A stretch of DNA of 64,000 nt. It comes from Cryobacterium sp. Y82 (GTDB lineage: Bacteria; Actinomycetota; Actinomycetes; Actinomycetales; Microbacteriaceae). Location: assembly GCF_002929495.1 (NCBI RefSeq), contig NZ_PJJJ01000031.1, positions 62,001 to 126,000 on the forward strand. Reading direction: 5' to 3'. This document shows, one piece after another, positions 9,581 to 17,385 of the stretch. A program made the translations under genes and the position numbers. Every line of letters begins with the position of its first letter. Within the stretch, counting starts at the first letter, position 1. The notes under the pieces are model-generated. The model saw only the letters and a program-made list of their open reading frames with translations. It ran no database searches and was not told the DNA's origin.

Positions 9581-11404
9581 TTACCAGGTGGAAGGGAGGT
9601 CAGGCGCAGTCGCGCCTGAGGGAACCGCCCGGTACTTTTTCAACACCTGGCTCATGATCTCCTGGAAGACCGGAGCCGGTGCGGCAGATGTGTTCAGTTT
9701 AACAGGGTCGGCGATGCTGACCGAAACGACGTACTGCGGATCGTCGGCCGGAGCGTAGCCCGACACCGACACCAGATACCCGTCGGAGTACCCACCCTGA
9801 CCGTCGGGCATCTGCGCTGTTCCGGTCTTGGCGGCGACCCGATAACCGGGGATGTTCCACTTGCTATGCACCCAACTTTTTTGATAAACCATTTCGAGTA
9901 CATCGCTGGTCTCGTTTGCTGCCTTCTCTGACAGCACCCGCGTGCCGACCTGGTCCGGCACGTTCGTCATGGTGCCGTCGGCCTGCCTGCAGCCCGCGAC
10001 CAACTGCACCGGCATGCGCACGCCATCATTGGCGATGGTCTGGTAGATGCTCGCAACCTGCAGCGCGGTCGTGGTCAGACCCTGCCCGAACATGGTCGCG
10101 TAGTTGGTCTGGTTGTCCCACTCGTCGAACGGATGCAGAATGCCGCCGTCTTCACGGGGAAAGCCCGTCTCGGTAGGTGTGCCAACACCGAACGCTTTCA
10201 TGTAGTCGTAGCGCTGCTGGTCGGTGAGCATCTCTCCAAACTTGGACATGCCGGTGTTGCTGGAGTCGATCAGCACACCGGTCATGGTCATGTTTTGGTC
10301 GGGGTGGGAGTGACTGTCGTTGATATTGGCGCCGTTGGCCGGCAGGTATCGGTAGGGCGCGACAATCCCGGTTTCCAGGGTGGCCGCTCCGGCATCGAGA
10401 ACGGATGCCGCGGTGAGCGCCTTGAAGGTCGAGCCGGGTTCGAAGGACTGGGTGAAGGCGCGGGAGCCGCGATCATCCGGGTTCTCGGTACCACCGACGT
10501 TGTTCGGGTCTACCGAGGGGTAGTCGGCCACGGCGAGGAGCTTGCCGGTCTTGGCGTCCTGCACCACCGCGGTCGCCCAAGCGGCACCCGTTTCCTGCGC
10601 CCGGGCCGCGAGAGTCTGTTGCACGAACCAATTCAGGTCGGAGTCGATGGTGGTGACGACGTCTCCGCCATCGGTGGCGGCGGTGCTCGTGACGCTGCTG
10701 CCGGGAATACGTACGCCGTCGGCGCCCTTTTCATAGGTTTCCGAGCCGTCGGTGGACGCGAGGCAGGCGTCCTGCCCGGATTCGAGCCCAGCCTGCGGAA
10801 CACCCTCCCCCGACAGGTATCCGAGCATGTTGCCAGCTACGGCGCCGTTCGGGTACACCCGGCTCGGGCTGTTCTCGGAGTAGGTCCAGGGAATGTGCAG
10901 GTCTTGCACGGCACGCAGCACATCGACGTCGACCTTCTGGGCGATATAGGCGAAGTTCGCCTCAGCATTGGCCGTCAGTGCAGCCCCAATTGTCTGCAGG
11001 ATGGCATCACCGGTTTGACCGGTTACTGCGCCGATCTCGGCAGCGGCGTCAGCCACCGAAATCTCAATCGTTTTGCCGTCGACGGTGCGCTTGAAAGGCG
11101 TCGCATTCACCGGGGACATGGTGATGTTATAGCGCATAACCGTTGCAGCGAGCACGACGCCGTCGGCGTCGATGATCTCGCCGCGCGAGCCGTAGACCAC
11201 CTGGCCGACCGAGCGGTTTCCCACGGAGTCTTTGGTGAGCGAATCGGCCTGTACGACCTGGATATCCACCAAGCGCACGAGGAATACTGCGATCACAGCG
11301 AACAGCACAAGGATGGTGAAAACAGTACGCTGGCGGCTGGACCGAGAGTTGGTCGGATTGCTTCGGGCACTGCTGGTTCGGGCACTACTGTTGCGCACGC
11401 TCAT
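9581..11404 (-). CDS. ftsI: Septal class B penicillin-binding protein FtsI (PBP2b/PBP3 type)
   Basis: Division-specific D,D-transpeptidase that cross-links septal peptidoglycan made by FtsW. The 607 residues show a basic cytoplasmic tail (1-27), one membrane anchor (about 28-46), a class B pedestal domain, and a transpeptidase domain with the nucleophile motif STFK (325-328), SSN (381-383) and KTG (526-528). The start is an ATG 27 bases after the ftsL-like gene. It has the same place in the cluster as ftsI/pbpB in other actinobacteria. Confidence 0.96.
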   Translation of the reverse strand: MSVRNSSARTSSARSNPTNSRSSRQRTVFTILVLFAVIAVFLVRLVDIQVVQADSLTKDSVGNRSVGQVVYGSRGEIIDADGVVLAATVMRYNITMSPVNATPFKRTVDGKTIEISVADAAAEIGAVTGQTGDAILQTIGAALTANAEANFAYIAQKVDVDVLRAVQDLHIPWTYSENSPSRVYPNGAVAGNMLGYLSGEGVPQAGLESGQDACLASTDGSETYEKGADGVRIPGSSVTSTAATDGGDVVTTIDSDLNWFVQQTLAARAQETGAAWATAVVQDAKTGKLLAVADYPSVDPNNVGGTENPDDRGSRAFTQSFEPGSTFKALTAASVLDAGAATLETGIVAPYRYLPANGANINDSHSHPDQNMTMTGVLIDSSNTGMSKFGEMLTDQQRYDYMKAFGVGTPTETGFPREDGGILHPFDEWDNQTNYATMFGQGLTTTALQVASIYQTIANDGVRMPVQLVAGCRQADGTMTNVPDQVGTRVLSEKAANETSDVLEMVYQKSWVHSKWNIPGYRVAAKTGTAQMPDGQGGYSDGYLVSVSGYAPADDPQYVVSVSIADPVKLNTSAAPAPVFQEIMSQVLKKYRAVPSGATAPDLPSTW

Positions 11405-11431
11405 CTGCCCATCATTGTCGACTCGAGGTAA

Positions 11432-11995
11432 CTATCGGGTAGTGGGCGCCGCGAGTCCCGCCGGAACTATCGGTGCGCTCGTAATCGCCACGGTTCCGCC
11501 GGTCCTCGCCGCATCATCCGGAAGCGCCGAGAGCGGGGTGCTACCGGCCAGCAAGGCGTTGGGAACAAGACTGGCCGCTCCGGCCTGCGAGCCAGACGCT
11601 GAGGCCGGAGCGCCCAAAACAGCGCCGTCGGACAGGCGGAGGAAGACGGGGTTGGCATTGCTGACCATGCCCAGGCCCTCGGCATTGGAGGCGAGGCTCT
11701 GCGGGGAGGATAGCCGCACGAGGTCTTCACTGACGCTGGCGGCCGTGCGGCCAAGCTCAGACCGGCTGGACTGCAGGCTGGAGATTTCATAGGCACCCTG
11801 GGAGATGCCGACGCTGAGCAACAGCTGGGCCAGGATGATGGCTGCCATGCCGGCCACCGCGGTGAGGGCGTAGAAGATGCGCGGGCGCGCCCGGCGGTTC
11901 GGAGCTGCTGAGACAAGGCGAAATCCACGCCGCGCCGGCGCCTCGACAGGTTCACGTTCGATGGAAAATGATACGCGTGCCAGGTTGTCGCTCAT
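11432..11995 (-). CDS. ftsL: FtsL-like septum-formation membrane protein
   Basis: A 187-residue bitopic protein: basic cytoplasmic tail to about residue 39, one membrane segment (roughly 40-64, rich in Ala/Ile/Leu), then a short heptad-like helical stretch ([24 protein letters not shown]) and the [17 protein letters not shown] segment seen in actinobacterial FtsL/septum initiators. The tail is Ala/Gly/Pro-rich. FtsL pairs with FtsB and links FtsQ to the FtsWI synthase. The ATG overlaps the rsmH stop. Primary-sequence conservation in FtsL is low, so the call depends on topology and position between rsmH and ftsI. Confidence 0.8.
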   Translation of the reverse strand: MSDNLARVSFSIEREPVEAPARRGFRLVSAAPNRRARPRIFYALTAVAGMAAIILAQLLLSVGISQGAYEISSLQSSRSELGRTAASVSEDLVRLSSPQSLASNAEGLGMVSNANPVFLRLSDGAVLGAPASASGSQAGAASLVPNALLAGSTPLSALPDDAARTGGTVAITSAPIVPAGLAAPTTR

Positions 11996-12948
11996 GCGGC
12001 GGCCCTTCTCAGTCGAACAGCAGCGCGCAGCCGAACCGGCGTCGCGCGGGGGTTGAGTGCTTTTTCTTCGTCCGAGGCCAATTCGGCGCCACGCAGCAGA
12101 AGGGTGAAGAGCGGTTTATGTTCGGGCAGTTCCACTGGAAGACCGGCGGGGGCTGTTGAGCCGGATGCCGCGGCGAAGGCCCGCTTGACGATGCGGTCCT
12201 CGAGAGACTGGTACGCCATGACGACGATGCGGCCGCCGACTTGCACGCGCTCGAGCGCGGCCGGAATAGCCCGTTCCAGTACGGCCAGTTCCTGGTTGAC
12301 CTCGATGCGCAGGGCCTGGAACACGCGCTTGGCCGGGTGACCGAGGCGCTGGACGGCGACCGGGGTGGCCTTGGTGATGACGTCGACCAGTTGCGCTGAC
12401 CGAACGAAGGGAGTCGCTTCGCGGGCTTCGACGATGGCCTTGGCGTAGCGGGCGGAAAGTTTCTCTTCGCCGTAGTCCTGAAAGATGCGTTTGAGGTCGC
12501 GTTCGCTGTAATCGGCGAGAATGCTCTCAGCGGTCAGGCCAGCGGTGCCGTCCATGCGCATGTCGAGCGGCGCATCTTTTGAATAGGAGAAGCCCCGCTC
12601 GACGCGGTCGATCTGCAGGCTGGAGACGCCGAGGTCGAAGAGTACGCCGGCAACCTCGCTGATGCCGAGGTCGTCGAGGGCTTCGCCGATGCCGTCATAG
12701 ACGGTGTGCACCAGGTGCACCCGGTCTGCGAAGCTCTTGAGGCGATCCTCGGCGATGGCGAGAGCCTCGGTGTCGCGGTCCAGGCCAACCAGGATGAGTT
12801 CGGGAAAACGCTTCAGGATAGCTTCAGCGTGGCCACCCATGCCGAGTGTCGCGTCGACGAGAACGGCACCGGGCTTAGTGAGGGCCGGAGCGAGCAGCTC
12901 AACGCAGCGTTCCAGCAGTACCGGGGTGTGAATTTCGTTGCTGACCAT
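11992..12948 (-). CDS. rsmH: 16S rRNA (cytosine(1402)-N(4))-methyltransferase RsmH
   Basis: S-adenosylmethionine-dependent methyltransferase (formerly MraW) acting on C1402 in the decoding centre of 16S rRNA. The 318-residue product has [13 protein letters not shown] near the N-terminus, the SAM loop [33 protein letters not shown] and the late [15 protein letters not shown], all characteristic of the family. The ATG follows mraZ by 99 bases. It is the second gene of the cluster, as in most bacteria. Confidence 0.96.
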   Translation of the reverse strand: MVSNEIHTPVLLERCVELLAPALTKPGAVLVDATLGMGGHAEAILKRFPELILVGLDRDTEALAIAEDRLKSFADRVHLVHTVYDGIGEALDDLGISEVAGVLFDLGVSSLQIDRVERGFSYSKDAPLDMRMDGTAGLTAESILADYSERDLKRIFQDYGEEKLSARYAKAIVEAREATPFVRSAQLVDVITKATPVAVQRLGHPAKRVFQALRIEVNQELAVLERAIPAALERVQVGGRIVVMAYQSLEDRIVKRAFAAASGSTAPAGLPVELPEHKPLFTLLLRGAELASDEEKALNPRATPVRLRAAVRLRRAAA

Positions 12949-13047
12949 AATACCGGGCTAGGCCCTGAGGCCTGATTCCCCTCCATTTTGACCTGGCACG
13001 GGGGAAGTGTGTCAGGGCAAAAACGGCTGGGAGTCAGGCACCAGGGG

Positions 13048-13485
13048 CTAGAAGAGTCCCGGAATCACCTCCTCCGTCGTGTTGGCGTACGAGGTTTCCT
13101 GCTCGGCGAGGTACGTGGCCCACGCTTCGCTGTCCCAAATCTCGACTCGGCTGCCAGCACCGATGACGGTCAATTCCCGGTCAAGCCCCGCATAACTGCG
13201 GAGGTTGCCGGGGATGGTGACGCGGTTTTGTTTGTCCGGTGTTTCTGAACTCGCGCCCGACAAAAACACTCGGAGGTAGTCCCGAGCTTGCTTGCTCGTG
13301 ACGGGTGCCTGGCGGATTTTGTCGTGCAGGGTTTCAAATTCGCGGGTACTGAACACGTAGATGCAGTGTTCCTGCCCCCGCGTCATCACCACACCAGTGG
13401 AGAGCTCATCCCGAAACTTCGCGGGAAGAATAATGCGACCTTTTTCGTCGAGCCGGGGGGCGTAGGTGCCAAGGAACACGCTCAC
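13048..13485 (-). CDS. mraZ: Transcriptional regulator MraZ
   Basis: DNA-binding regulator of the division/cell-wall cluster; in studied bacteria it forms rings of SpoVT/AbrB-like domains and binds repeats in its own promoter. The 145-residue product has two tandem half-domains, each with the DxKGRxxxP-type signature ([15 protein letters not shown] near 13-27 and [17 protein letters not shown] near 81-97). Start is GTG with GGAAG-like purines upstream. Three evenly spaced GTGG boxes lie 32-55 bases ahead of the start and fit autoregulation. Confidence 0.95.
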   Translation of the reverse strand: MSVFLGTYAPRLDEKGRIILPAKFRDELSTGVVMTRGQEHCIYVFSTREFETLHDKIRQAPVTSKQARDYLRVFLSGASSETPDKQNRVTIPGNLRSYAGLDRELTVIGAGSRVEIWDSEAWATYLAEQETSYANTTEEVIPGLF

Positions 13486-13516
13486 CCCTTTCTTCCGGCC
13501 AGATTCAGGTGTAGCT

Positions 13517-13540
13517 CCACTTTACTCCACCTTCAACCAC
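13517..13540 (-). promoter_or_regulatory. Three 10-bp-spaced GTGG boxes, candidate MraZ operator
   Basis: Read on the minus strand, GTGG occurs at 13540-13537, 13530-13527 and 13520-13517, exactly one repeat per 10 bases, with TTGAAG and AGTAAA between them. MraZ is known in other bacteria to bind short direct repeats at this spacing class upstream of its own gene. A TTGAAG followed 17 bases later by TACACC could be the -35/-10 pair, which would put the boxes inside the promoter. Function is inferred. Confidence 0.6.
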
Positions 13541-13668
13541 CAACCTAAGTTTTTTCGGCGAATGTTCCAAATTAGGCGCCAAGAACCCATCACGCTATTG
13601 AAGAATCAGGGTGGAGGAAAATGGAGCAATATTTCTAAGAATGCAGGTTGCCGGTGCGTTTTTGGGTA

Positions 13669-13699
13669 CAAAAAAAGGGCCGATCAAATGATCGGCCCT
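13669..13699 (-). terminator. Rho-independent terminator after the DUF3040 gene
   Basis: On the minus strand an 11-bp perfect stem AGGGCCGATCA / TGATCGGCCCT (13699-13676, two-base central spacer) is followed by a run of seven T. It lies 59 bases past the stop of the DUF3040 gene and upstream of the mraZ promoter, insulating the division cluster from it. Confidence 0.9.
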
Positions 13700-13757
13700 G
13701 CGGAACTGCGAATTCTTGAGTTATAACCGCCCGGTAAAGGGCTCGAAATCGGTCGAG

Positions 13758-14135
13758 CTACTGCCCGTCTTGCCGGCGGTCCCAACGATCATTCAATCGG
13801 TCCATGAAGCCCTGGTTGGACTTAGCTTGGGCCGGGCGACGACCGGGCGACGACGGCCCGGGAACCGAACGAATGGCCCTGCCGGGCGTCACGGCGATGA
13901 GTACGCCGCCAAACATGACGACGAAGCCGAGAATGCCGAGCCACAATTGCGCAATCGCTACACCGGCGATGAGTGCAACAATGCCAGCGACGGCGAGCAA
14001 CACACCAATCGCTATGGAACGATAATTCGGGCGAAGCCTCGACGCTCCAACGCTGGCCACAAAATCGGCATCGTTGTGATAGAGGCTGCGCTCCATCTCT
14101 TCAAGGAGTCGCTGCTCTTGTTCCGAAAGCGGCAT
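13758..14135 (-). CDS. DUF3040 small membrane protein
   Basis: A 125-residue actinobacterial protein of unknown function. The N-terminus MPLSEQEQRLLEEMERSLYHND is the DUF3040 signature; two adjacent membrane segments follow (about residues 42-62 and 64-84), then a Pro/Gly/Arg-rich tail. The ATG at 14135 is chosen over an upstream in-frame start because GGAGGG lies 6 bases before it. It is transcribed on its own, divergently from the polyprenyl synthase, and ends at a strong terminator. Genes of this family commonly sit next to mraZ in actinobacteria. Confidence 0.85.
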   Translation of the reverse strand: MPLSEQEQRLLEEMERSLYHNDADFVASVGASRLRPNYRSIAIGVLLAVAGIVALIAGVAIAQLWLGILGFVVMFGGVLIAVTPGRAIRSVPGPSSPGRRPAQAKSNQGFMDRLNDRWDRRQDGQ

Positions 14136-14228
14136 CTCATTCCCTCCAGTTTCGGGATCGAGCGGGTGGTTTGACAAAGTCGGACCGGGCAAGCTCGTCT
14201 AGCCTCAGTCTAGCCCCGCCGGGATGGC

Positions 14229-14234
14229 TAGGCT
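14229..14234 (+). promoter_or_regulatory. Candidate -10 box giving a leaderless polyprenyl synthase mRNA
   Basis: TAGGCT fits the actinobacterial -10 pattern TANNNT and ends 6 bases before the GTG at 14241, so transcription would start at or next to the start codon. No ribosome-binding site lies in between. No clear -35 box was found. Confidence 0.45.
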
Positions 14235-14240
14235 ATACGC

Positions 14241-15371
14241 GTGCCTGAAAGCAAACGCCTGGTCGACTTGGTTCAATCTCGCATCGACGCGTACCTCATG
14301 TCCCGCGAACCAATTGTGACTCTGATCAGCTCCGATTTGACTGCTCTCATCGACTACTCACGGCAGTTTCTCAGCGGTGGAAAACGGTTCCGCGCCCAGT
14401 TTTGTTACTGGGGGGCGCAGAGTGTTTTACCGCCTGATTCCGGCCTGGAATCGGTTATGCAAACGACGGGCTTGCCAGCCCCAGCAGGGTTGGCCGCGGT
14501 CGTATCAGCCGCCAGCGCTCTCGAAATTTTTCACGCGGCGGCACTCGTACACGACGACATCATCGACAATTCCGATACCCGTCGAGGTGCGCCGAGCGCC
14601 CACAAGCTGTTCGAACGCTTACACGAGCGTGAAGGCTGGGCTGGTGACCCCGTCTCGTACGGCCGCGCGTCGGCCATTCTGCTCGGCGATCTGCTGCTGG
14701 GCTGGAGCGATGAGCTGCTCGATGAGGGGCTCGATGAACTCACCGATCGATCCTCGGCCCGGCGTGCCAGGCTCGAATTCAACTTCATGCGCACCGAGGT
14801 CACCGCTGGCCAATACCTCGACATTCTCGAGGAACGAGCCTGGCTGGCCCAGCCGGAGGCGGAACTACTCGATCGGGCCCTGCGCGTGATCGTCTACAAG
14901 TCGGCGAAGTACAGCGTTCAGGCTCCGCTCGTGATTGGGGCGGCGCTGGCAGGCGCCTCGACCGCTCAGCTGGATTCGCTGCGGGCATTCGGCCTGCCGC
15001 TCGGTATGGCGTATCAGCTGCGCGACGACCTGCTTGGAGTGTTCGGCGACGCCGCCGTGACCGGCAAGCCGAGCGGCGACGACCTGACGGAGGGCAAGCG
15101 AACGGTGTTGATCGCACTAGCGCGGGAACGCCTGAGCACCACCGACCGAGCATCGCTCGATGCGCAGCTCGGTGACGCAACGCTCGATGCCGCACAGATT
15201 CGTGCCCTCCAGCAGCTCCTCACAGCCAGTGGCGCCGTCGACCGGGTTGAGGCGCTCATCGCATCCCAGGTTGCCGAGGCACTGACGGCTCTGCACAGCG
15301 CGCCGATCAGCGTCGTTGCCCGGCAAAAGTTGCTGGACCTGACCGATCGGGTGACACGTCGAGCGTTTTGA
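14241..15371 (+). CDS. Polyprenyl diphosphate synthase (trans-isoprenyl family, IdsA-like)
   Basis: Condenses isopentenyl diphosphate with allylic diphosphates. The 376-residue product has GGKRFRAQ (47-54), the first aspartate-rich motif in HDDIIDNSDTRRGAP (Asp105, Asp106, Asp109) and the second in QLRDDLLGVFGD near 255-266, plus GKRTVLIALA. Product chain length cannot be read from the sequence; the dedicated geranylgeranyl synthase is probably the crtE gene at 36389, so this one may serve quinone or polyprenyl-phosphate synthesis. Mycobacteria carry idsA2 at the equivalent place beside Rv2175c and pknL. Start GTG appears leaderless. Confidence 0.88.
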   Translation: MPESKRLVDLVQSRIDAYLMSREPIVTLISSDLTALIDYSRQFLSGGKRFRAQFCYWGAQSVLPPDSGLESVMQTTGLPAPAGLAAVVSAASALEIFHAAALVHDDIIDNSDTRRGAPSAHKLFERLHEREGWAGDPVSYGRASAILLGDLLLGWSDELLDEGLDELTDRSSARRARLEFNFMRTEVTAGQYLDILEERAWLAQPEAELLDRALRVIVYKSAKYSVQAPLVIGAALAGASTAQLDSLRAFGLPLGMAYQLRDDLLGVFGDAAVTGKPSGDDLTEGKRTVLIALARERLSTTDRASLDAQLGDATLDAAQIRALQQLLTASGAVDRVEALIASQVAEALTALHSAPISVVARQKLLDLTDRVTRRAF

Positions 15372-15375
15372 TCGA

Positions 15376-15403
15376 CGGCCATGCGGCCGATTTAGGCGAT
15401 CGC
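15376..15403. repeat. Two short inverted repeats between convergent genes
   Basis: CGGCC-ATGC-GGCCG (15376-15389) and the self-complementary GGCGATCGCC (15394-15403) fill the 52-base gap between the convergent polyprenyl synthase and the Rv2175c-like gene. They may form weak terminator hairpins in either direction, but there is no T run. Confidence 0.35.
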
Positions 15404-15423
15404 CTGCTTCGGCGAACGCCTGT

Positions 15424-15756
15424 TCAGGCTAGGGCTTGTGCGACCCGTCGTACTTCGGCCTTGCGACCGGCCCGAAGGGCTTCGATCGGGGGTACTCCCA
15501 GGCTGTCATCGACTTCGAGCAGCCAGGTCATGGCCTGCATGTCCGTGAAGCCGTCGTCGGCCAGCACGAACAGCGTGCCGCGAAGTTCGGGGACGGGAGC
15601 GCCGTCACGCAGAAACAGGGACGGAACCGACACGACATTGTCGCGCCGGATAGCCAGGAGGTATTTGTCGTCGATCAGGTGTCGAACGCGGCTCTGGCTC
15701 ATTCCGAGCAGGTTGACTAGGGCAGGGATAGTAAGCCACTCGGGCTCTGAAGACAC
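15424..15756 (-). CDS. Rv2175c-family DNA-binding protein
   Basis: A 110-residue protein with a winged helix-turn-helix N-terminus (LTIPALVNLLGMSQSRVRHLIDDKYLLAIRR) and the Rv2175c C-terminal domain (LRGTLFVLADDGFTDMQAMTWLLEVDDSLG). In M. tuberculosis Rv2175c binds DNA and is a substrate of the kinase PknL; a PASTA kinase is encoded 1.6 kb away here. Start GTG 15756 is chosen for AGGAG at 8-base spacing; an in-frame GTG at 15765 is possible. The mycobacterial phosphorylated N-terminal threonine is not obvious in this short N-terminus. Confidence 0.8.
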   Translation of the reverse strand: MSSEPEWLTIPALVNLLGMSQSRVRHLIDDKYLLAIRRDNVVSVPSLFLRDGAPVPELRGTLFVLADDGFTDMQAMTWLLEVDDSLGVPPIEALRAGRKAEVRRVAQALA

Positions 15757-15965
15757 ATCGCTCACTCCTGTAGCCTCCCATGATTTGGTGCCGCGACAAA
15801 ACTTCCCGGCACTTTGCACACGTGATCGGACCAACTCAGCGCGCCTGATCAATTGACTCCGTCTCCTAATTGTGAAAACCTCGCAGTGGGGATTGCTGCA
15901 TTCGACCCGATACTGTACGACCTTGCTGGCTGGATCGCGCGTGTGCGCACAATGAACGGAGCACC

Positions 15966-17294
15966 ATGTCGACCAGGGTGAAAACGAATACGGCGGATGC
16001 TGCGGCGTCCGCCGCTCGAAATACGACCGTTGACGAGGCGGTCAGCGTCGCTTTTTCTGGTGCTGGTTTCTCCGGTATTAGCACCGCGGCGAAGCGGCGT
16101 GCGAAGAAGCCCAGTGATCTGCGTTCCCTGCCGGCATCGCTGACCGTGCCAATCGTGCTGGTCAGCACCCTCGCGATCAGCCTCAATCTGGCTGCTCCGG
16201 CCCAGGCTCAAGTTCTGGCGAAGAAGCCGCTCAAGTCGAAGCTCGCCGAGGCCGCTCCCGTCGTGACGGTGGCCGCAGCGGCCGTCCAAGTTGCGCCAGC
16301 CCAGTACCCGGTCGTGGACGGTGACACCGTCAGCGGCATCGCTGCCCGGTTCGGCTTGTCGACGGCGGCCGTGCTGGCATTGAACGGTCTCGATTCCCGG
16401 GCTCTGATCTTTCCTGGACAGACTCTAACCCTGACCCCGGCAGCGGCGCCAGCCACCGTCGTGGCCGCGCCGGCGGCATCCGCTTCGTATTCGGTGCAGA
16501 GCGGCGACACCATCAGTGGCATCGCTGCTGCTCACTCACTGAAGACCGTCGACGTTCTCACTGCCAACGGACTTACCGGGGACAGTGTTATCCACCCCGG
16601 ACAGGTCATCCTCTTGTCGGCGTCCCCAGCACTGGAGTCGGCGGCATATGTCGTGCCGGTCGCCGAGATCGCCGCTGCAGCCACCCACACCATCGCCAGC
16701 GGCGAGACCATCACCGCCGTGGCCAACGCGGCCGGGGTGAGCGTGCAGGCAGTGCTCGACGCCAATGGCCTTGGCTGGTCGAGCATCATCTACCCCGGAC
16801 AGGTCTTGACCCTGCCGACCACGCCGGCACCGGCCTCCGTTTCTGTAGCCGCAATTATTCCAGTGGCGACGGCGGGTGTGGTAACTCCGATGTCGGAGGA
16901 AATGCGACAGAACGCCCAGAAGATCGTGGCCGTCGGCCGGGGCGCCGGTGTGAGCAATGCCGGTCTCGTCATCGCGCTAGCCGCGGCCGCCCAGGAATCC
17001 GGGCTGCGCAATGTGAACTACGGCGATCGGGATTCCCTCGGCCTATTCCAGCAGCGCCCGAGTGCCGGCTGGGGAACGCCGGAGCAGGTGATGGATCCCG
17101 TGCGGGCCAGTCTTGCCTTCTTCGGCGGCGCGAGCAACCCGAACCCCAACGTGACCCGCGGTCTGCTCGATATCGCGGGCTGGGAGTCGATGACTGTGAC
17201 CCAGGCTGCCCAGGCCGTGCAAATCTCGGCCTACCCCGACTATTACGCAAAGTGGGAAACGTCAGCGCAATCTTGGCTGAGCGAAATCGGCTAG
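15966..17294 (+). CDS. Secreted LysM protein with C-terminal lysozyme-like domain
   Basis: A 442-residue cell-wall protein. A long polar N-terminal region (1-58) precedes a hydrophobic segment (about 59-78) ending AQA, a plausible signal-peptide cleavage site. Three LysM repeats follow (about 114-157, 175-217, 240-283; each begins with a GDTxSGIA-like motif and ends xxPGQxLxL), separated by Ala/Pro linkers. Residues about 310-442 form a lysozyme/transglycosylase-like domain with AAQESGLRNVNYGDRDSLGLFQQRPS, where Glu344 is the likely catalytic acid. It probably binds and cuts peptidoglycan outside the cell. Start ATG has GGAG five bases upstream. The LysM array next to the PASTA kinase suggests a shared cell-wall role. 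Confidence 0.85.
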   Translation: MSTRVKTNTADAAASAARNTTVDEAVSVAFSGAGFSGISTAAKRRAKKPSDLRSLPASLTVPIVLVSTLAISLNLAAPAQAQVLAKKPLKSKLAEAAPVVTVAAAAVQVAPAQYPVVDGDTVSGIAARFGLSTAAVLALNGLDSRALIFPGQTLTLTPAAAPATVVAAPAASASYSVQSGDTISGIAAAHSLKTVDVLTANGLTGDSVIHPGQVILLSASPALESAAYVVPVAEIAAAATHTIASGETITAVANAAGVSVQAVLDANGLGWSSIIYPGQVLTLPTTPAPASVSVAAIIPVATAGVVTPMSEEMRQNAQKIVAVGRGAGVSNAGLVIALAAAAQESGLRNVNYGDRDSLGLFQQRPSAGWGTPEQVMDPVRASLAFFGGASNPNPNVTRGLLDIAGWESMTVTQAAQAVQISAYPDYYAKWETSAQSWLSEIG

Positions 17295-17385
17295 CCCGGC
17301 AGTTGAGTCCCTGGGTCCCGACCTGGATGGCCCCCGTCTGCGCGCCGCGCGCCGGTGCCGCCGCCGAATTCCGTAGAATCTAGGA

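Noticed and set aside
10133-11431. 432-codon plus-strand open frame antisense to ftsI
   Set aside because: No recognisable domain; ftsI on the other strand has all transpeptidase motifs.
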